Origin: a virus
IMG/VR virus record: IMGVR_UViG_3300024999_000332
Span: 1-26,995 of that record
Reading direction: 5' to 3' (one strand)
DNA length: 26,995 bases
The translations under genes and the position numbers were made by a program. Positions 7,061 to 14,387 of the stretch are shown piece after piece. Below the pieces are notes generated by a model. That model worked only from the letters and a program-made list of their open reading frames with translations. It searched no databases and had not been told where the DNA came from. Position 1 is the stretch's first letter. Each line of letters starts with the position of its first letter.

Positions 7061-7338
7061 GACTCGCCTCCGATCTCGACGGTGAAGGTGATGGGCTTCA
7101 GGTGGCGCGGCGCGGCGACCACCCGGGCCACGTTGTCGGCGCCGATCTCCACCGACACGACGACGAGGTCTGGGTTGACGCGCTCGACCCACCCCTTGAT
7201 GGCGCGGGCGCTCAACCGCGGCGACTGCGCGATCGAGCGGCGGATCGTGTCGGTGGCGCGGCGTTGCACCTCGCGGACCAGGCGCCGAACGAGAGCAACC
7301 TGCGTGACTACCTGCGCCCGGCGGCGAGCCCTACCCAC
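7057..7338 (-). CDS. Hypothetical protein (93 aa)
   Basis: The first half is basic and helical (GRARRRAQVVTQVALVRR, REVQRRATDTIRRSI) and the second half alternates short strands (DLVVVSVEIG, ITFTVEIGG). No family is recognised. The GTG at 7338 lies inside the last codons of the upstream gene (8-base overlap), and the stop overlaps the DUF4031 start. The basic helix could contact nucleic acid; this is speculation. Confidence 0.6.
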   Translation of the reverse strand: MGRARRRAQVVTQVALVRRLVREVQRRATDTIRRSIAQSPRLSARAIKGWVERVNPDLVVVSVEIGADNVARVVAAPRHLKPITFTVEIGGES

Positions 7339-7687
7339 CCGGCACCTCCTCGACGGGCCCGGCGTCGACGTCGGGAATCGAGGCGATGCTGGCGCGCCAG
7401 CTCTCCTCCGTGCGGCGCAGCACCTCGGCGAGGGGCATCACCTCGACGATGCCGTGCCCGAATGCGCCCTGCTCCAGCTCCTCGCTGGGCTGGAGATCGT
7501 TGTACCACACGAGCGGGCCGTCCCGACGGAAGCTGCGGCGCCAGGTGTAGCCGCTCTCGACGTCGGTGTAGGGCTCGACGCGCTCGCGCGCGAGGAACGC
7601 GATCAGCGCTTCGCGGGTCGAGGCGCGCGCGACGATGTGTTGATCCTCCATCCGGCCGCGCATCGGGTTGAGCACGAGAACGAACAT
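7331..7687 (-). CDS. Hypothetical protein (118 aa)
   Basis: An unknown protein starting MFVLVLNPMRGRM. It contains a region rich in aromatic and charged residues (SGYTWRRSFRRDGPLVWYND) and an acidic C-terminal helix (GIVEVMPLAEVLRRTEESW). The ATG at 7687 shares a base with the upstream TGA (TGATG). The hydrophobic start is too short for a membrane span or signal peptide. Its stop is a TAG, unlike the TGA stops of most neighbours. Confidence 0.65.
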   Translation of the reverse strand: MFVLVLNPMRGRMEDQHIVARASTREALIAFLARERVEPYTDVESGYTWRRSFRRDGPLVWYNDLQPSEELEQGAFGHGIVEVMPLAEVLRRTEESWRASIASIPDVDAGPVEEVPGG

Positions 7688-8295
7688 CAACCCTCCCACG
7701 GCGCGTCGCCGGCCGGCGGCGCCTCGACCACGTAGGCCTCGCCGTCCCAGCGCGGAAGCGGCGTGCCCGACCGCGCGCACACCTTCACCATCCCCCCGAA
7801 CTTGAAGCTGCGCGTAGCGTCGCGATGGTGGTCCTTGGCGAAGACGAGATCCCCGCGCGTGCCGAGGACGGTGCCGTCGCGCTCCTGCGGCGGCGCACTC
7901 GCGGCCGCGTCCTTCGCCCGGTAGTCGAAGTGGCAGCGCACCTCGAACCGGGCCGCCAGCGCGAGGTGCTCGGCCAGTCGGAGCGGCTCGCGCGCGCTCG
8001 TCGGCACGGAGAGGTCCACCGGGGGGATCGGATCGCCCACCACCTCCTGGAGATCACAGTCGTCGGCGTAGAGCACTCCGGGGTGCCACTGCCCGGGCGC
8101 GGTGGCCTGCTCCAGCAGCACCGTCCAGCCGTCGTCGCGCGCGAGGCGGTGGGTGGTGTCCCCCTCGCGCAGCGGCGGGAGAGGCCAGAGGAAGAGCACG
8201 CGCTCGACGCGCACGGGGTTCCCGGGCAGGGGGCGGACGAGAACGCGGGCGATGCGGCGATCGCGGGCGAGGTCGGACGGGTCGGGGATCGGCAT
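7687..8295 (-). CDS. Hypothetical protein (202 aa), first gene of its unit
   Basis: No family is recognised. The protein begins with a basic region (DLARDRRIARVLVRP) and then alternates strands and loops; its C-terminal part (DLVFAKDHHRD, SFKFGGMVKVCARSG) resembles no motif I can place. The start is well supported: ATG at 8295 preceded by GGAGAACC, a CGACCA box and the promoter at 8334-8362. As first gene in a unit that also makes DUF4031 and RuvC-like proteins, it is likely an early gene. Confidence 0.7.
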   Translation of the reverse strand: MPIPDPSDLARDRRIARVLVRPLPGNPVRVERVLFLWPLPPLREGDTTHRLARDDGWTVLLEQATAPGQWHPGVLYADDCDLQEVVGDPIPPVDLSVPTSAREPLRLAEHLALAARFEVRCHFDYRAKDAAASAPPQERDGTVLGTRGDLVFAKDHHRDATRSFKFGGMVKVCARSGTPLPRWDGEAYVVEAPPAGDAPWEG

Positions 8296-8333
8296 GTGGT
8301 TCTCCAGGGTGCCGCTGGTCGTGCGGCGGGTTG

Positions 8334-8362
8334 AACATACGCCAGCGCGGCGCGGGGCGCAA
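8334..8362 (-). promoter_or_regulatory. Family promoter for the 8295-leftward unit
   Basis: On the minus strand: -35 TTGCGC (8362-8357), a 17-nt spacer with CCGCGCCG and ending TGGCG, and -10 TATGTT (8339-8334). CGACCA follows at 8321-8316, then GGAGAACC before ATG 8295. The -35 begins at the base right after the stop codon of the upstream gene, so the promoter sits exactly at the unit boundary. Confidence 0.8.
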
Positions 8363-9112
8363 CTACCGCCAGGGCGGTTGCGCGTCGTCGTCGCTCGCCC
8401 ACGCCGGCGCATCGGCGTCGCTGGGCAAAGGCGCCTCCTCGGGCCAGGGCGGGGCGACGTCCTCCTCGGCCGGCGGCGGAGCGGGGCGGGAAGGGGCCTC
8501 GCGCCGGTCCACCGCGGCGGCGAGCGCGCCGCCCCCGAAGCGCTGCGGCCCGCGATCGCGCATCTCGAGGATCCGCGCGTAGGCGGCGGGGGTGTGCCGC
8601 ATGCTCTCCTCCAGCACGGGCAGTTCGCGGTGGGTGACGTGCGTGCGCGTCGTGGCCGGGCTCGCGGTCCAGGCGTCGAGCACCTCGCGGAAGGGCGGGG
8701 CCGCGCCCGCCATGGACGCGCCGAGCTCGCAGTCGCACTTCGCGATCACCACCCGCACCTCGGCGAGGCCGTTGCGCTCGAAATGCCGCGCCATCTCCCG
8801 CCAGCCCGGTTGGCGCGCGCAGTCGGGGCAGCCCTTCGGCGCCGGCCCGCGCGGAAGCGCTCGCGCCGCCGCCGTGCCGCGGCTGGCGCGCCCGCGCCCA
8901 CCCTTCCCGCCGCCGAGGCGCTTGACGATGGTGGCGAGCTTCGGCGCGGACTCGTCCTCGCGCAGCACCCCGGCCGTCACCACCTGGAGCTGGGAGAGCG
9001 GGACGTGCTCGAGCGCCTTGTACCACTCGACGAGCAGCTCCCCCTCGACCTTCATCCGCGGCCACTGCTGGCGCAGGTACCCGATGATGACGTCGACGTC
9101 GGCGCGGCTCAC
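8363..9112 (-). CDS. Putative helicase-loader-type replication protein with zinc motif (249 aa)
   Basis: The N-terminal ~65 residues (DVIIGYLRQQWPRMKVEGE, LLVEWYKALEHVPLSQLQV, then ESAPKLATIVKRLG) follow the pattern of the G39P-type loader/inhibitor domain of phage replicative helicases: short helices, a WY-x-AL segment, and a Pro before the last helix. A central Cys pair (CPDC, about 80) and a second pair (KCDC) may form a zinc site. The C-terminal part is Pro/acidic-rich and ends in AQPPWR. It is the third of three overlapped genes after the initiator-like gene, as expected for initiator-loader order. No helicase gene is in the window. Domain assignment is by pattern, so moderate. Confidence 0.65.
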   Translation of the reverse strand: MSRADVDVIIGYLRQQWPRMKVEGELLVEWYKALEHVPLSQLQVVTAGVLREDESAPKLATIVKRLGGGKGGRGRASRGTAAARALPRGPAPKGCPDCARQPGWREMARHFERNGLAEVRVVIAKCDCELGASMAGAAPPFREVLDAWTASPATTRTHVTHRELPVLEESMRHTPAAYARILEMRDRGPQRFGGGALAAAVDRREAPSRPAPPPAEEDVAPPWPEEAPLPSDADAPAWASDDDAQPPWR

Positions 9113-9756
9113 CGCCGGCTCCCGTCGCCCAGGCGCCGGAACCCGCCGCCGCGATCCCCGCCGTCGCCGAGCAGCCGCGTGACGTCGAAGCCGCCGGTGA
9201 TCGCCCCCACCTCGGCGCTCACCGCCTTGCGGGTGCGGGCCGCGGTGTAGGCTTCGCGGAAGCGGCGCGAGGTGTGATGCTCCTGGGCCTCGGTCGCGTC
9301 GCGGTAGCCGATCGTGCCGCCGATGGCGGCGAGGCCCTCGCGCATCGCCGCGTCGCGGCCGGGGTTGTCGGCGTCGAGCTCTCCCGCCCGCGGGTCGCGC
9401 CCGCGCCGCCGGCCGGTGCCCTCGCCCACGTACTCCCCGAACCCGACTTGCCGGCACCAGGTCTTCACCGCCGCCCAGGCCACGTCGGAGTCGTCGAGCG
9501 CCGCGAGCTGGCGGCGCGGAACGAGCGCGAGCAGCCGGCCGGTGTCCGGCCACGGTTTCCAGAACTGCCCCGGCGGGAGCGGCTCGCGGACGTAGGCGAG
9601 CACCGCGGCCTCCAGGTCGGCGAGGGAGAGGTCGGCGAGGGCGGCGGCGTAGACCCTCGCGGCGGCGGGCAGGTTGCCGGCGATCGCCGGTTCGGGCTTG
9701 ATGCCCGCCAGCTCGAGCACCTGGAACGACGCGAGGACGTGCTTCGGTTCGATCAT
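9109..9756 (-). CDS. Putative replication accessory protein related in layout to the adjacent loader (215 aa)
   Basis: The N-terminal ~80 residues (ASFQVLELAGIKPEP, AARVYAAALADLSLADLEAA, then WPDTGRLLAL) have the same helix order as the next gene: a helix, a YxxAL-type helix, a following helix, then a Pro-containing segment before the last helix. It could be a second helicase-loader-like or primosome protein. The C-terminal half is Arg/Gly-rich (TGRRRGRDPR, GDGGDRGGGFRR) and likely disordered and basic. The ATG at 9756 overlaps the initiator stop (ATGA) and has GAGGAACC just upstream, a near match to the cassette ribosome site. Confidence 0.55.
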   Translation of the reverse strand: MIEPKHVLASFQVLELAGIKPEPAIAGNLPAAARVYAAALADLSLADLEAAVLAYVREPLPPGQFWKPWPDTGRLLALVPRRQLAALDDSDVAWAAVKTWCRQVGFGEYVGEGTGRRRGRDPRAGELDADNPGRDAAMREGLAAIGGTIGYRDATEAQEHHTSRRFREAYTAARTRKAVSAEVGAITGGFDVTRLLGDGGDRGGGFRRLGDGSRR

Positions 9757-10844
9757 CGGGGTTCCTCGGAGAAGGGCACGTCGAGCGCGCCGGGTCGGGG
9801 TGGGGAGGCGCCGCCGCCGTCCATCTTGGCAAAGGCGGCGGCGTAGCGGTCGGCCATTGGGGCGACGCCGCGGCCGGGCGGGGCACCGGCGCGAGGCTGC
9901 GGAGTCGGGACCGCGAGGCACCCGAGGCGCACGCCCCAGGTGTGCCAGAGGTGCTGGGCAAGGGCCCGGCGGACGGGCTCGTTGAGGCCTCGGCCAGCGT
10001 GTCGCAAGTCGTCCAGCGGGAGCGAGAGCAGCCCGCGGGTGGACTCGATCCCGGCGCGCAGCACGGCCTCCAGGATGAGCACCCGGCCGGCGGTCGCGCC
10101 GAACAGGAGCGCGGTGAGATCCCCGGGTAGCTCTCGACCGTCAACCTCGACGGGGCTCGTGTCGGGGAGCGGCATCGGCGGCGGGGGCGGCGGGTAGGCG
10201 CGGCGGGGCTGGCCGCCCGGGTCCACGGCAGTGGTTGTCCCGGGCGGCGCTCCGGCTACCGCATGCGGCCCTCCAGGTGAAGCGGGTCGGGGGGCCTCCG
10301 GCGCGCGTGCGCGTGAACCCCCCAGATCGGTGATCCGGTGATCCGGTGTTTCCTCTGATCGCGCACGTGGCGGTGAGCTGGCGGCGCGCTGGCGATCCGC
10401 TGGCGATCCGCTGGCGATTTTAGCGGAATTGTCGGCTTTGGTCCGCGTCGTGGCTGGCGATCCGCTGGCGGCGCGCTGGCGATCCGCTGGCGATCCGCTG
10501 GCGAACGGCTCGGGGGCAGGCTCCCCGTCCCGAGTCCAGGTGTCCTCCCAGGCTTTGTGGTCGGCGACGACCTCCTTCACGGCGTGATCGGTCCACCCCC
10601 AGCGCGCGCGCAGGGCTGGGCGGCCGGGCATGCGCGCGACGCGGAACCGGCCTCGGGCGCCGCGTTCCCGGCCCTCGGCGGCGGCCATCGCCGTCGCACG
10701 CACCTGGCCGCGCCACCACCGGAGATCCATCCACACGGCCTCCTCGGGCCAGGGACGGGTGAGCCCGTCGGCGATCGCCGGCCACCACTCGGCGTCGAGC
10801 GGCTCGAACCCGAGCGGGTCGAAGTCCAGCTCGCGGGCGCTCAC
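9753..10844 (-). CDS. Replication-initiator-like protein with internal iterons (363 aa)
   Basis: The N-terminal domain (DLRWWRGQVRATAMAAAEG at about 41-59, then RPALRARWGWTDHAVKEVVA) looks like the winged-helix DNA-binding region of phage replication initiators, where a WGW-type turn leads into the recognition helix. A middle low-complexity linker follows, coded by nine copies of an 11-bp repeat (10377-10507), which gives GSPADRQRAASGSP-like peptide. A Pro-rich hinge (YPPPPPPMPLP) leads to a helical C-terminal domain (GRVLILEAVLRAGIESTRG). The GTG at 10844 overlaps the upstream stop. An initiator with its origin inside its own gene, followed by loader-like genes, parallels lambda O/P. The role is inferred. 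Confidence 0.65.
   Translation of the reverse strand: MSARELDFDPLGFEPLDAEWWPAIADGLTRPWPEEAVWMDLRWWRGQVRATAMAAAEGRERGARGRFRVARMPGRPALRARWGWTDHAVKEVVADHKAWEDTWTRDGEPAPEPFASGSPADRQRAASGSPATTRTKADNSAKIASGSPADRQRAASSPPRARSEETPDHRITDLGGSRARAPEAPRPASPGGPHAVAGAPPGTTTAVDPGGQPRRAYPPPPPPMPLPDTSPVEVDGRELPGDLTALLFGATAGRVLILEAVLRAGIESTRGLLSLPLDDLRHAGRGLNEPVRRALAQHLWHTWGVRLGCLAVPTPQPRAGAPPGRGVAPMADRYAAAFAKMDGGGASPPRPGALDVPFSEEPR
10377..10507. repeat. Nine-copy 11-bp iteron array: candidate replication origin
   Basis: On the plus strand the unit is GCTGGCGATCC. Copies start at 10377, 10388, 10399, 10410, then 10453, 10464, 10475, 10486 and 10497. Five are exact; 10377 and 10464 both read GCTGGCGGCGC, and the two array-end copies (10410, 10497) vary in the last bases. 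The arrays (4 and 5 units) are split by a 32-bp gap at 10421-10452. A run with far more A+T than its surroundings spans 10416-10438 (TTTTAGCGGAATTGTCGGC lies in it). Eleven bp is about one helical turn and is not a multiple of three, so selection appears to act on DNA, not peptide. Confidence 0.75.
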
Positions 10845-11020
10845 GGAGCGGATGCCGCGGGGGTGGTGGAGGAGAAGAGCAGGCGGCGTCCGCGGGGCTC
10901 ACCCGCCGCCGGGTCACGGTCCGGCGGCGGGGAGCCGCGGCCCCACGTGGGGGCCGTCAAGTCGTGGACGGTGGGGTGCCGATGCCGTGACGCCGTCGGA
11001 CCCTGAAGACGTCGATCCAT
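10841..11020 (-). CDS. Possible small protein (59 aa), upstream of the initiator gene
   Basis: This frame begins at ATG 11020, which shares bases with the TAA stop of the preceding small frame (TAATG), and ends at a TGA overlapping the GTG of the initiator gene. Both junctions fit translational coupling. The product (MDRRLQGPTASRHRHPT...) is Pro/Arg/Ser-rich with no recognised domain. Its third-base G+C is lower than in neighbouring genes. It may instead be a leader that sets initiator expression. Confidence 0.35.
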   Translation of the reverse strand: MDRRLQGPTASRHRHPTVHDLTAPTWGRGSPPPDRDPAAGEPRGRRLLFSSTTPAASAP

Positions 11021-11232
11021 TACCCCGAGCACGCGGCCGAGGTCAAGCGCGATCGGGTGGCAACACCCCGGCCCGGCCTTGCGCGAGGCGTCGCCACGGG
11101 GCACACTTGGGGTGCCCTGATCCGTCGCTTGGTCGGCCCGCCACCTGCAAAGGCGGCGGGTGCCCGCAAGGGCCGACGAGGACGGGTGCGGTGAGCCCAC
11201 ACGATCGTGCTCCCGCGGCTCCCCTCCGGCAC
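11020..11232 (-). CDS. Possible small basic protein (70 aa) with strong ribosome site
   Basis: A GTG at 11232 lies just after GGAGAACC and GGAGG, one of the better ribosome sites in the window. The product is rich in Arg, Pro and Ala (HRTRPRRPLRAP, GGGPTKRRIRAP) with two Cys and no family. In this stretch all three minus-strand frames have similar, reduced third-base G+C, so coding is uncertain. A 6-bp stem (GGGCAC/GTGCCC, 11099-11117) lies within it. It could be a real small gene or a structured leader. Confidence 0.35.
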   Translation of the reverse strand: MPEGSRGSTIVWAHRTRPRRPLRAPAAFAGGGPTKRRIRAPQVCPVATPRARPGRGVATRSRLTSAACSG

Positions 11233-11277
11233 GCTCCTCCGGTTCTCCCGGGCGCGCTGGAGGGGGCCTCACGTCCG

Positions 11278-11670
11278 TCACTTGCGGGCCCGCTCGACGC
11301 GCCACCCGCGCAGGCGCATCCAGGTGGCGACGTCCTCGGGGCGACCGCTGCGAACCAGGCTCCTGGCCATGCCGTGGACCATCCCGAGCCGCGTGGCGTG
11401 CTCGACGAGCTCTTCGGAGCTGCACTCGATCCCGCCGTCCCCGTCCTCGGGCATGACGTACCAGCGTGCTTCCTCGGCCTCGCGCACGCGCTTCCCCGCC
11501 TGCAGCCCGCGCACGAGGTGGCGGCGCACGCCGCGCAACGTCTCGCGCACGCGGTCGTCGAGGTGGCGGCGCACCCTCCCGACGTCAACGTGCTCGAGGA
11601 GCCCTTCCGCGTCCATCTCGGCGAGCACGGCGTCGACGTAGCCGGCGATCGCCTCGTCTACTCCAGCCAC
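11278..11670 (-). CDS. Hypothetical helical protein (130 aa)
   Basis: This unrecognised protein appears wholly helical: EAIAGYVDAVLAEMDAEG, then RVRRHLDDRVRETLRGVRR, then a C-terminal segment (EELVEHATRLGMVHGMARS). The GTG at 11670 lies 13 bases inside the SbcC-like gene end, which supports coupling. It may serve the SbcC/SbcD complex or the replication genes that follow, but this rests only on position. Confidence 0.65.
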   Translation of the reverse strand: MAGVDEAIAGYVDAVLAEMDAEGLLEHVDVGRVRRHLDDRVRETLRGVRRHLVRGLQAGKRVREAEEARWYVMPEDGDGGIECSSEELVEHATRLGMVHGMARSLVRSGRPEDVATWMRLRGWRVERARK

Positions 11671-14321
11671 GCGCGGCCTCCCTCGACGCGGAGGAGGACG
11701 TCGGCCTGCTCCCAAGCCTGCTGGCGGTGGCTGATGAAGAAGACGTTGCGGAAGCCGCCGAGCTCCATCGCGCGGCGCAGCATCGGCGGGTAGAGCGAGG
11801 CCCAGGCGTCGGAGAGGCCGCGGTCGGCCTCGTCCCGGTAGAGCGTCTCGATGTGGGTGCCAGCGCGCCGCGCGTTGAAGACGACGAGCGCCAGCTTCAG
11901 CGCCTCGTCGACGAGGGTGAACTCCCCCTCGGAGAGGCGGTCGGTCGGGCCCCGGCTCGCCCGCAGGCCGTCGAGGACGTCGATCTCAAATACCTCCTTC
12001 TGAACGCGGCCCCCTCCCGCCTCCTGGATGGTGCGGAGGTTGACGGTGAAGCGCGGCCCGAAGCACGACTCCAGGATCTCGTTGGTGAGCGTGGACACCT
12101 CGGGGCCGGCGGCGTCGATCTCCAGCGCCTGGATCCCCGACCGGCCGAAGGCGTTCTCGACGAGGACGAACCCGGCGCGGCGGAAGGCGACGCGCTGGCG
12201 CTTCTCCTCCAGGTCGGCGCGGCGCTTCGCGACGTCCCCGAGCTGGGCCAGCTTCCCACGGAGCACGTCGAGGTTGGAGCGCGCGGCCACCACCGCGGCG
12301 CGCGCGGCGGCGAGGGCCTGGCGCGCGGCGGCGGTGCGGGCGTTGGCGGCGTCGGCGTCGACGCGCGCGCCCTCGGGGTCGGGCGGGATCTCCACCTCGT
12401 CGCGGGCGAGAGCGGCGGCGTACTCGCGCCGCTCGGCCCCCGTCAGCGTCTCGCGGAGGAGCGGGAGCTGCGCCGCCGCCGCCTCCAGCTCCCGGAGGCG
12501 CGTGTCCGCGCCGGCGTGGGCGCTCACGGTCGCCTTGGCGAGCCGCCCGCGCTTGGCCACCGCAGCCTCGGCGGAGGACGCCTCCACCACCGCGGCCTCG
12601 GCGACGGCGAGGTCCGCCTCCAGGGTGGAGACGCGCGCCGTCGCCTCGTCGAGCGTGGCCTGCGCGTCGGCCGCCGCGGTGACGGTGGCGCGGTGACGGA
12701 CCGCCGCCTGCTCCTGCGGGACGCGCGCCTGGACGGCGGCGGCGGCCCGGTCCCGCTCGGCTCGCAGCTGGGTCAGCGCCGCCTCGCGCGCGTTGGCGTC
12801 GACGATGGCCCGGTCGGTCGTGGCCTTGCGCGCCTCCAGGTCTGCGACCTCGAGCTCAAGGTTCGGGACGCGCTCCGAGGCCGCGCGCGCGTCGGTGAGA
12901 AAGCGGCAAGTGCCCGCGTCCGCCCGCGTCCCACACCCGACCTCCTCGTCCGCCTCCGAGCCGAACGTCAGCATGCGCCGCCCGCCGCACGGCACCGCGC
13001 TCACGAGGCTCGCCGCCTTCCGCGCGGTGTCGAGGGCGGTGCGGTTGACGGTCAGCTTCGCGCCCAGGGTCGAGGCCTCGTCGAGGAGCCGGCGGCGCTC
13101 GGGTGCGAGCACGGCCTCCTCCTCGCGGGCGCGCTGGTCGAGGCGCGCGTGGTCGGCGCGGAGCTGCTCGAGTTCGGCGAGCGTGGGCGCGAGCTCGACG
13201 AGGGCGCGACGCGCCAGGTCCGCGCCGGAGAGGGCGGCGGTGGCGCGGGTGACGGAGGTGCGCGCCGCGTCGAGGGCCGTGCGCTTGTCGTCCCGGGCGG
13301 TGGTGGCGGCGCGGCTCACCGCGCGCGCGGCGCGCCAGTCCGTCTCGGCCGAGGCGACGTCGGCCTGGGCGATGACGAGCGCGGCGGCGCGCTCGCGCAC
13401 CCCCACCTCGTCGGCGACGACGGCCTCCAGCGCGGCGATGCGCTCGCGCGCGACCCGCGCCTCCTCGGCGGCGGCGCGCTCCTCGGCGTCGAGATCCGCA
13501 CGCCGCTTCAGCGCGGAGGCGCGCGCGGCCTCCAGCGTCTGCAGGAGCCCGACGGCGCGCTGGCCAGCGTCAACGGCGGCGTGCAGGCCGGCGTCGGCCT
13601 GGGCCTCGGCGGTGACGAGCGGGGCGAGCGCCGCGTCCGCGCCCGCCACCTGGTCGCGCAGCTCGGCGGCGACGGTGGCGTCCTCGAGCACGCGCGCCAC
13701 CTCGCGATCGAGGTCGGCCATCTTCGCGTCGAGCAGCTTGCGCGCGATGGCGGCGCGCTCGGCGCGCGCCTGCAGGTCCCCGAGCGCGAGGAGGTCGGCG
13801 AAGAGCGCCTTGCGCGCCTCGGGCTTCATGCCGAAGAAGTTGCCGGCGCGGTTCTGCGCGGAGAAGGCGCTCGCCATGTACAGCGACTTCGGGGGGAAGC
13901 GGCCGACCACCGCGGCCTCGCCGTCCTTCGCGGGGCGGCCGCGGACGAGCAGGTCGAAATCGGTCGTCCGCCCCTTGGTGTCCTCGCAGCCGGGGCCGTA
14001 CAGGAACGCCTCCATCGCGCCCGCGCCCTGGCGCGCCTCGGCGTCGATCTTCAGGAGGCTGCGGTACTGGTCCCCGCCGTATTCGAAGGTGAGGTCCACC
14101 GTCGCCGCGCGCCCCGTGCAGTAGCGCGGGAGCGAGTCCGCGCGCGTCGAGAGCTCTCGCCAGAGCGGGACGGGGCCGCCGAGCGCGTCGAGCAGCGACG
14201 TCTTCCCCTCGCCGTTGCCGCCGACGACGGCGACGAGGCCGGGCGGGAGCTCGGTCAGGTCCAGGGTGAGTGGGGTCGTGAAGCGCGTGAACCCCGAGAG
14301 GGTGAGCAGGAGCGGTCGCAT
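11658..14321 (-). CDS. sbcC: SbcC/Rad50-like SMC-family ATPase
   Basis: This 887-residue protein is the ATPase and coiled-coil partner of an SbcD/Mre11 nuclease, which opens hairpins and trims DNA ends (T4 gp46 is the phage counterpart). The Walker A loop is GGNGEGKTS at 34-42. Long coiled-coil arms run from about 190 to 700. The ABC signature LSEGE is at 796-800, Walker B acidic pair Asp830-Glu831 (YRDEAD) and a FISHRQ switch near the end. At the arm tip the usual CxxC hook is replaced by Cys445, Cys463 and Cys472. ATG 14321 follows GGAGAACCG. The partner nuclease lies at 15664-16956 in a separate unit. Confidence 0.92.
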   Translation of the reverse strand: MRPLLLTLSGFTRFTTPLTLDLTELPPGLVAVVGGNGEGKTSLLDALGGPVPLWRELSTRADSLPRYCTGRAATVDLTFEYGGDQYRSLLKIDAEARQGAGAMEAFLYGPGCEDTKGRTTDFDLLVRGRPAKDGEAAVVGRFPPKSLYMASAFSAQNRAGNFFGMKPEARKALFADLLALGDLQARAERAAIARKLLDAKMADLDREVARVLEDATVAAELRDQVAGADAALAPLVTAEAQADAGLHAAVDAGQRAVGLLQTLEAARASALKRRADLDAEERAAAEEARVARERIAALEAVVADEVGVRERAAALVIAQADVASAETDWRAARAVSRAATTARDDKRTALDAARTSVTRATAALSGADLARRALVELAPTLAELEQLRADHARLDQRAREEEAVLAPERRRLLDEASTLGAKLTVNRTALDTARKAASLVSAVPCGGRRMLTFGSEADEEVGCGTRADAGTCRFLTDARAASERVPNLELEVADLEARKATTDRAIVDANAREAALTQLRAERDRAAAAVQARVPQEQAAVRHRATVTAAADAQATLDEATARVSTLEADLAVAEAAVVEASSAEAAVAKRGRLAKATVSAHAGADTRLRELEAAAAQLPLLRETLTGAERREYAAALARDEVEIPPDPEGARVDADAANARTAAARQALAAARAAVVAARSNLDVLRGKLAQLGDVAKRRADLEEKRQRVAFRRAGFVLVENAFGRSGIQALEIDAAGPEVSTLTNEILESCFGPRFTVNLRTIQEAGGGRVQKEVFEIDVLDGLRASRGPTDRLSEGEFTLVDEALKLALVVFNARRAGTHIETLYRDEADRGLSDAWASLYPPMLRRAMELGGFRNVFFISHRQQAWEQADVLLRVEGGRAWLE

Positions 14322-14358
14322 CGGTTCTCCGGGCGCATGGTCGAGTGCGCCTCCCCCA

Positions 14359-14387
14359 TCCTTACACCGACTCGGCGCGGAGTGCAA
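14359..14387 (-). promoter_or_regulatory. Family promoter for the SbcC-replication unit
   Basis: On the minus strand: -35 TTGCAC (14387-14382), a 17-nt spacer with CCGCGCCG and ending TCGGTG, and -10 TAAGGA (14364-14359). The first three bases of the -10 are the TAA stop of the Mom-like gene. CGACCA follows at 14343-14338 and GGAGAACC before ATG 14321. It drives the SbcC-like gene and, by overlaps, probably the genes down to 8363. Confidence 0.8.

Noticed and set aside
10330-10345. Short direct repeat GTGATCCG x2 near the iterons
   Set aside because: Only two copies, inside the coding sequence of the initiator linker; noted as possibly part of the origin but not supported alone.
10377-10507. 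CRISPR array
   Set aside because: The repeats are 11 bp, directly tandem and without unique spacers, and no cas gene is present. An iteron array explains them better.
10845-11277. A tRNA gene in the weakly coding stretch
   Set aside because: No cloverleaf with a GGTTCGA-type T loop could be found on either strand by eye.
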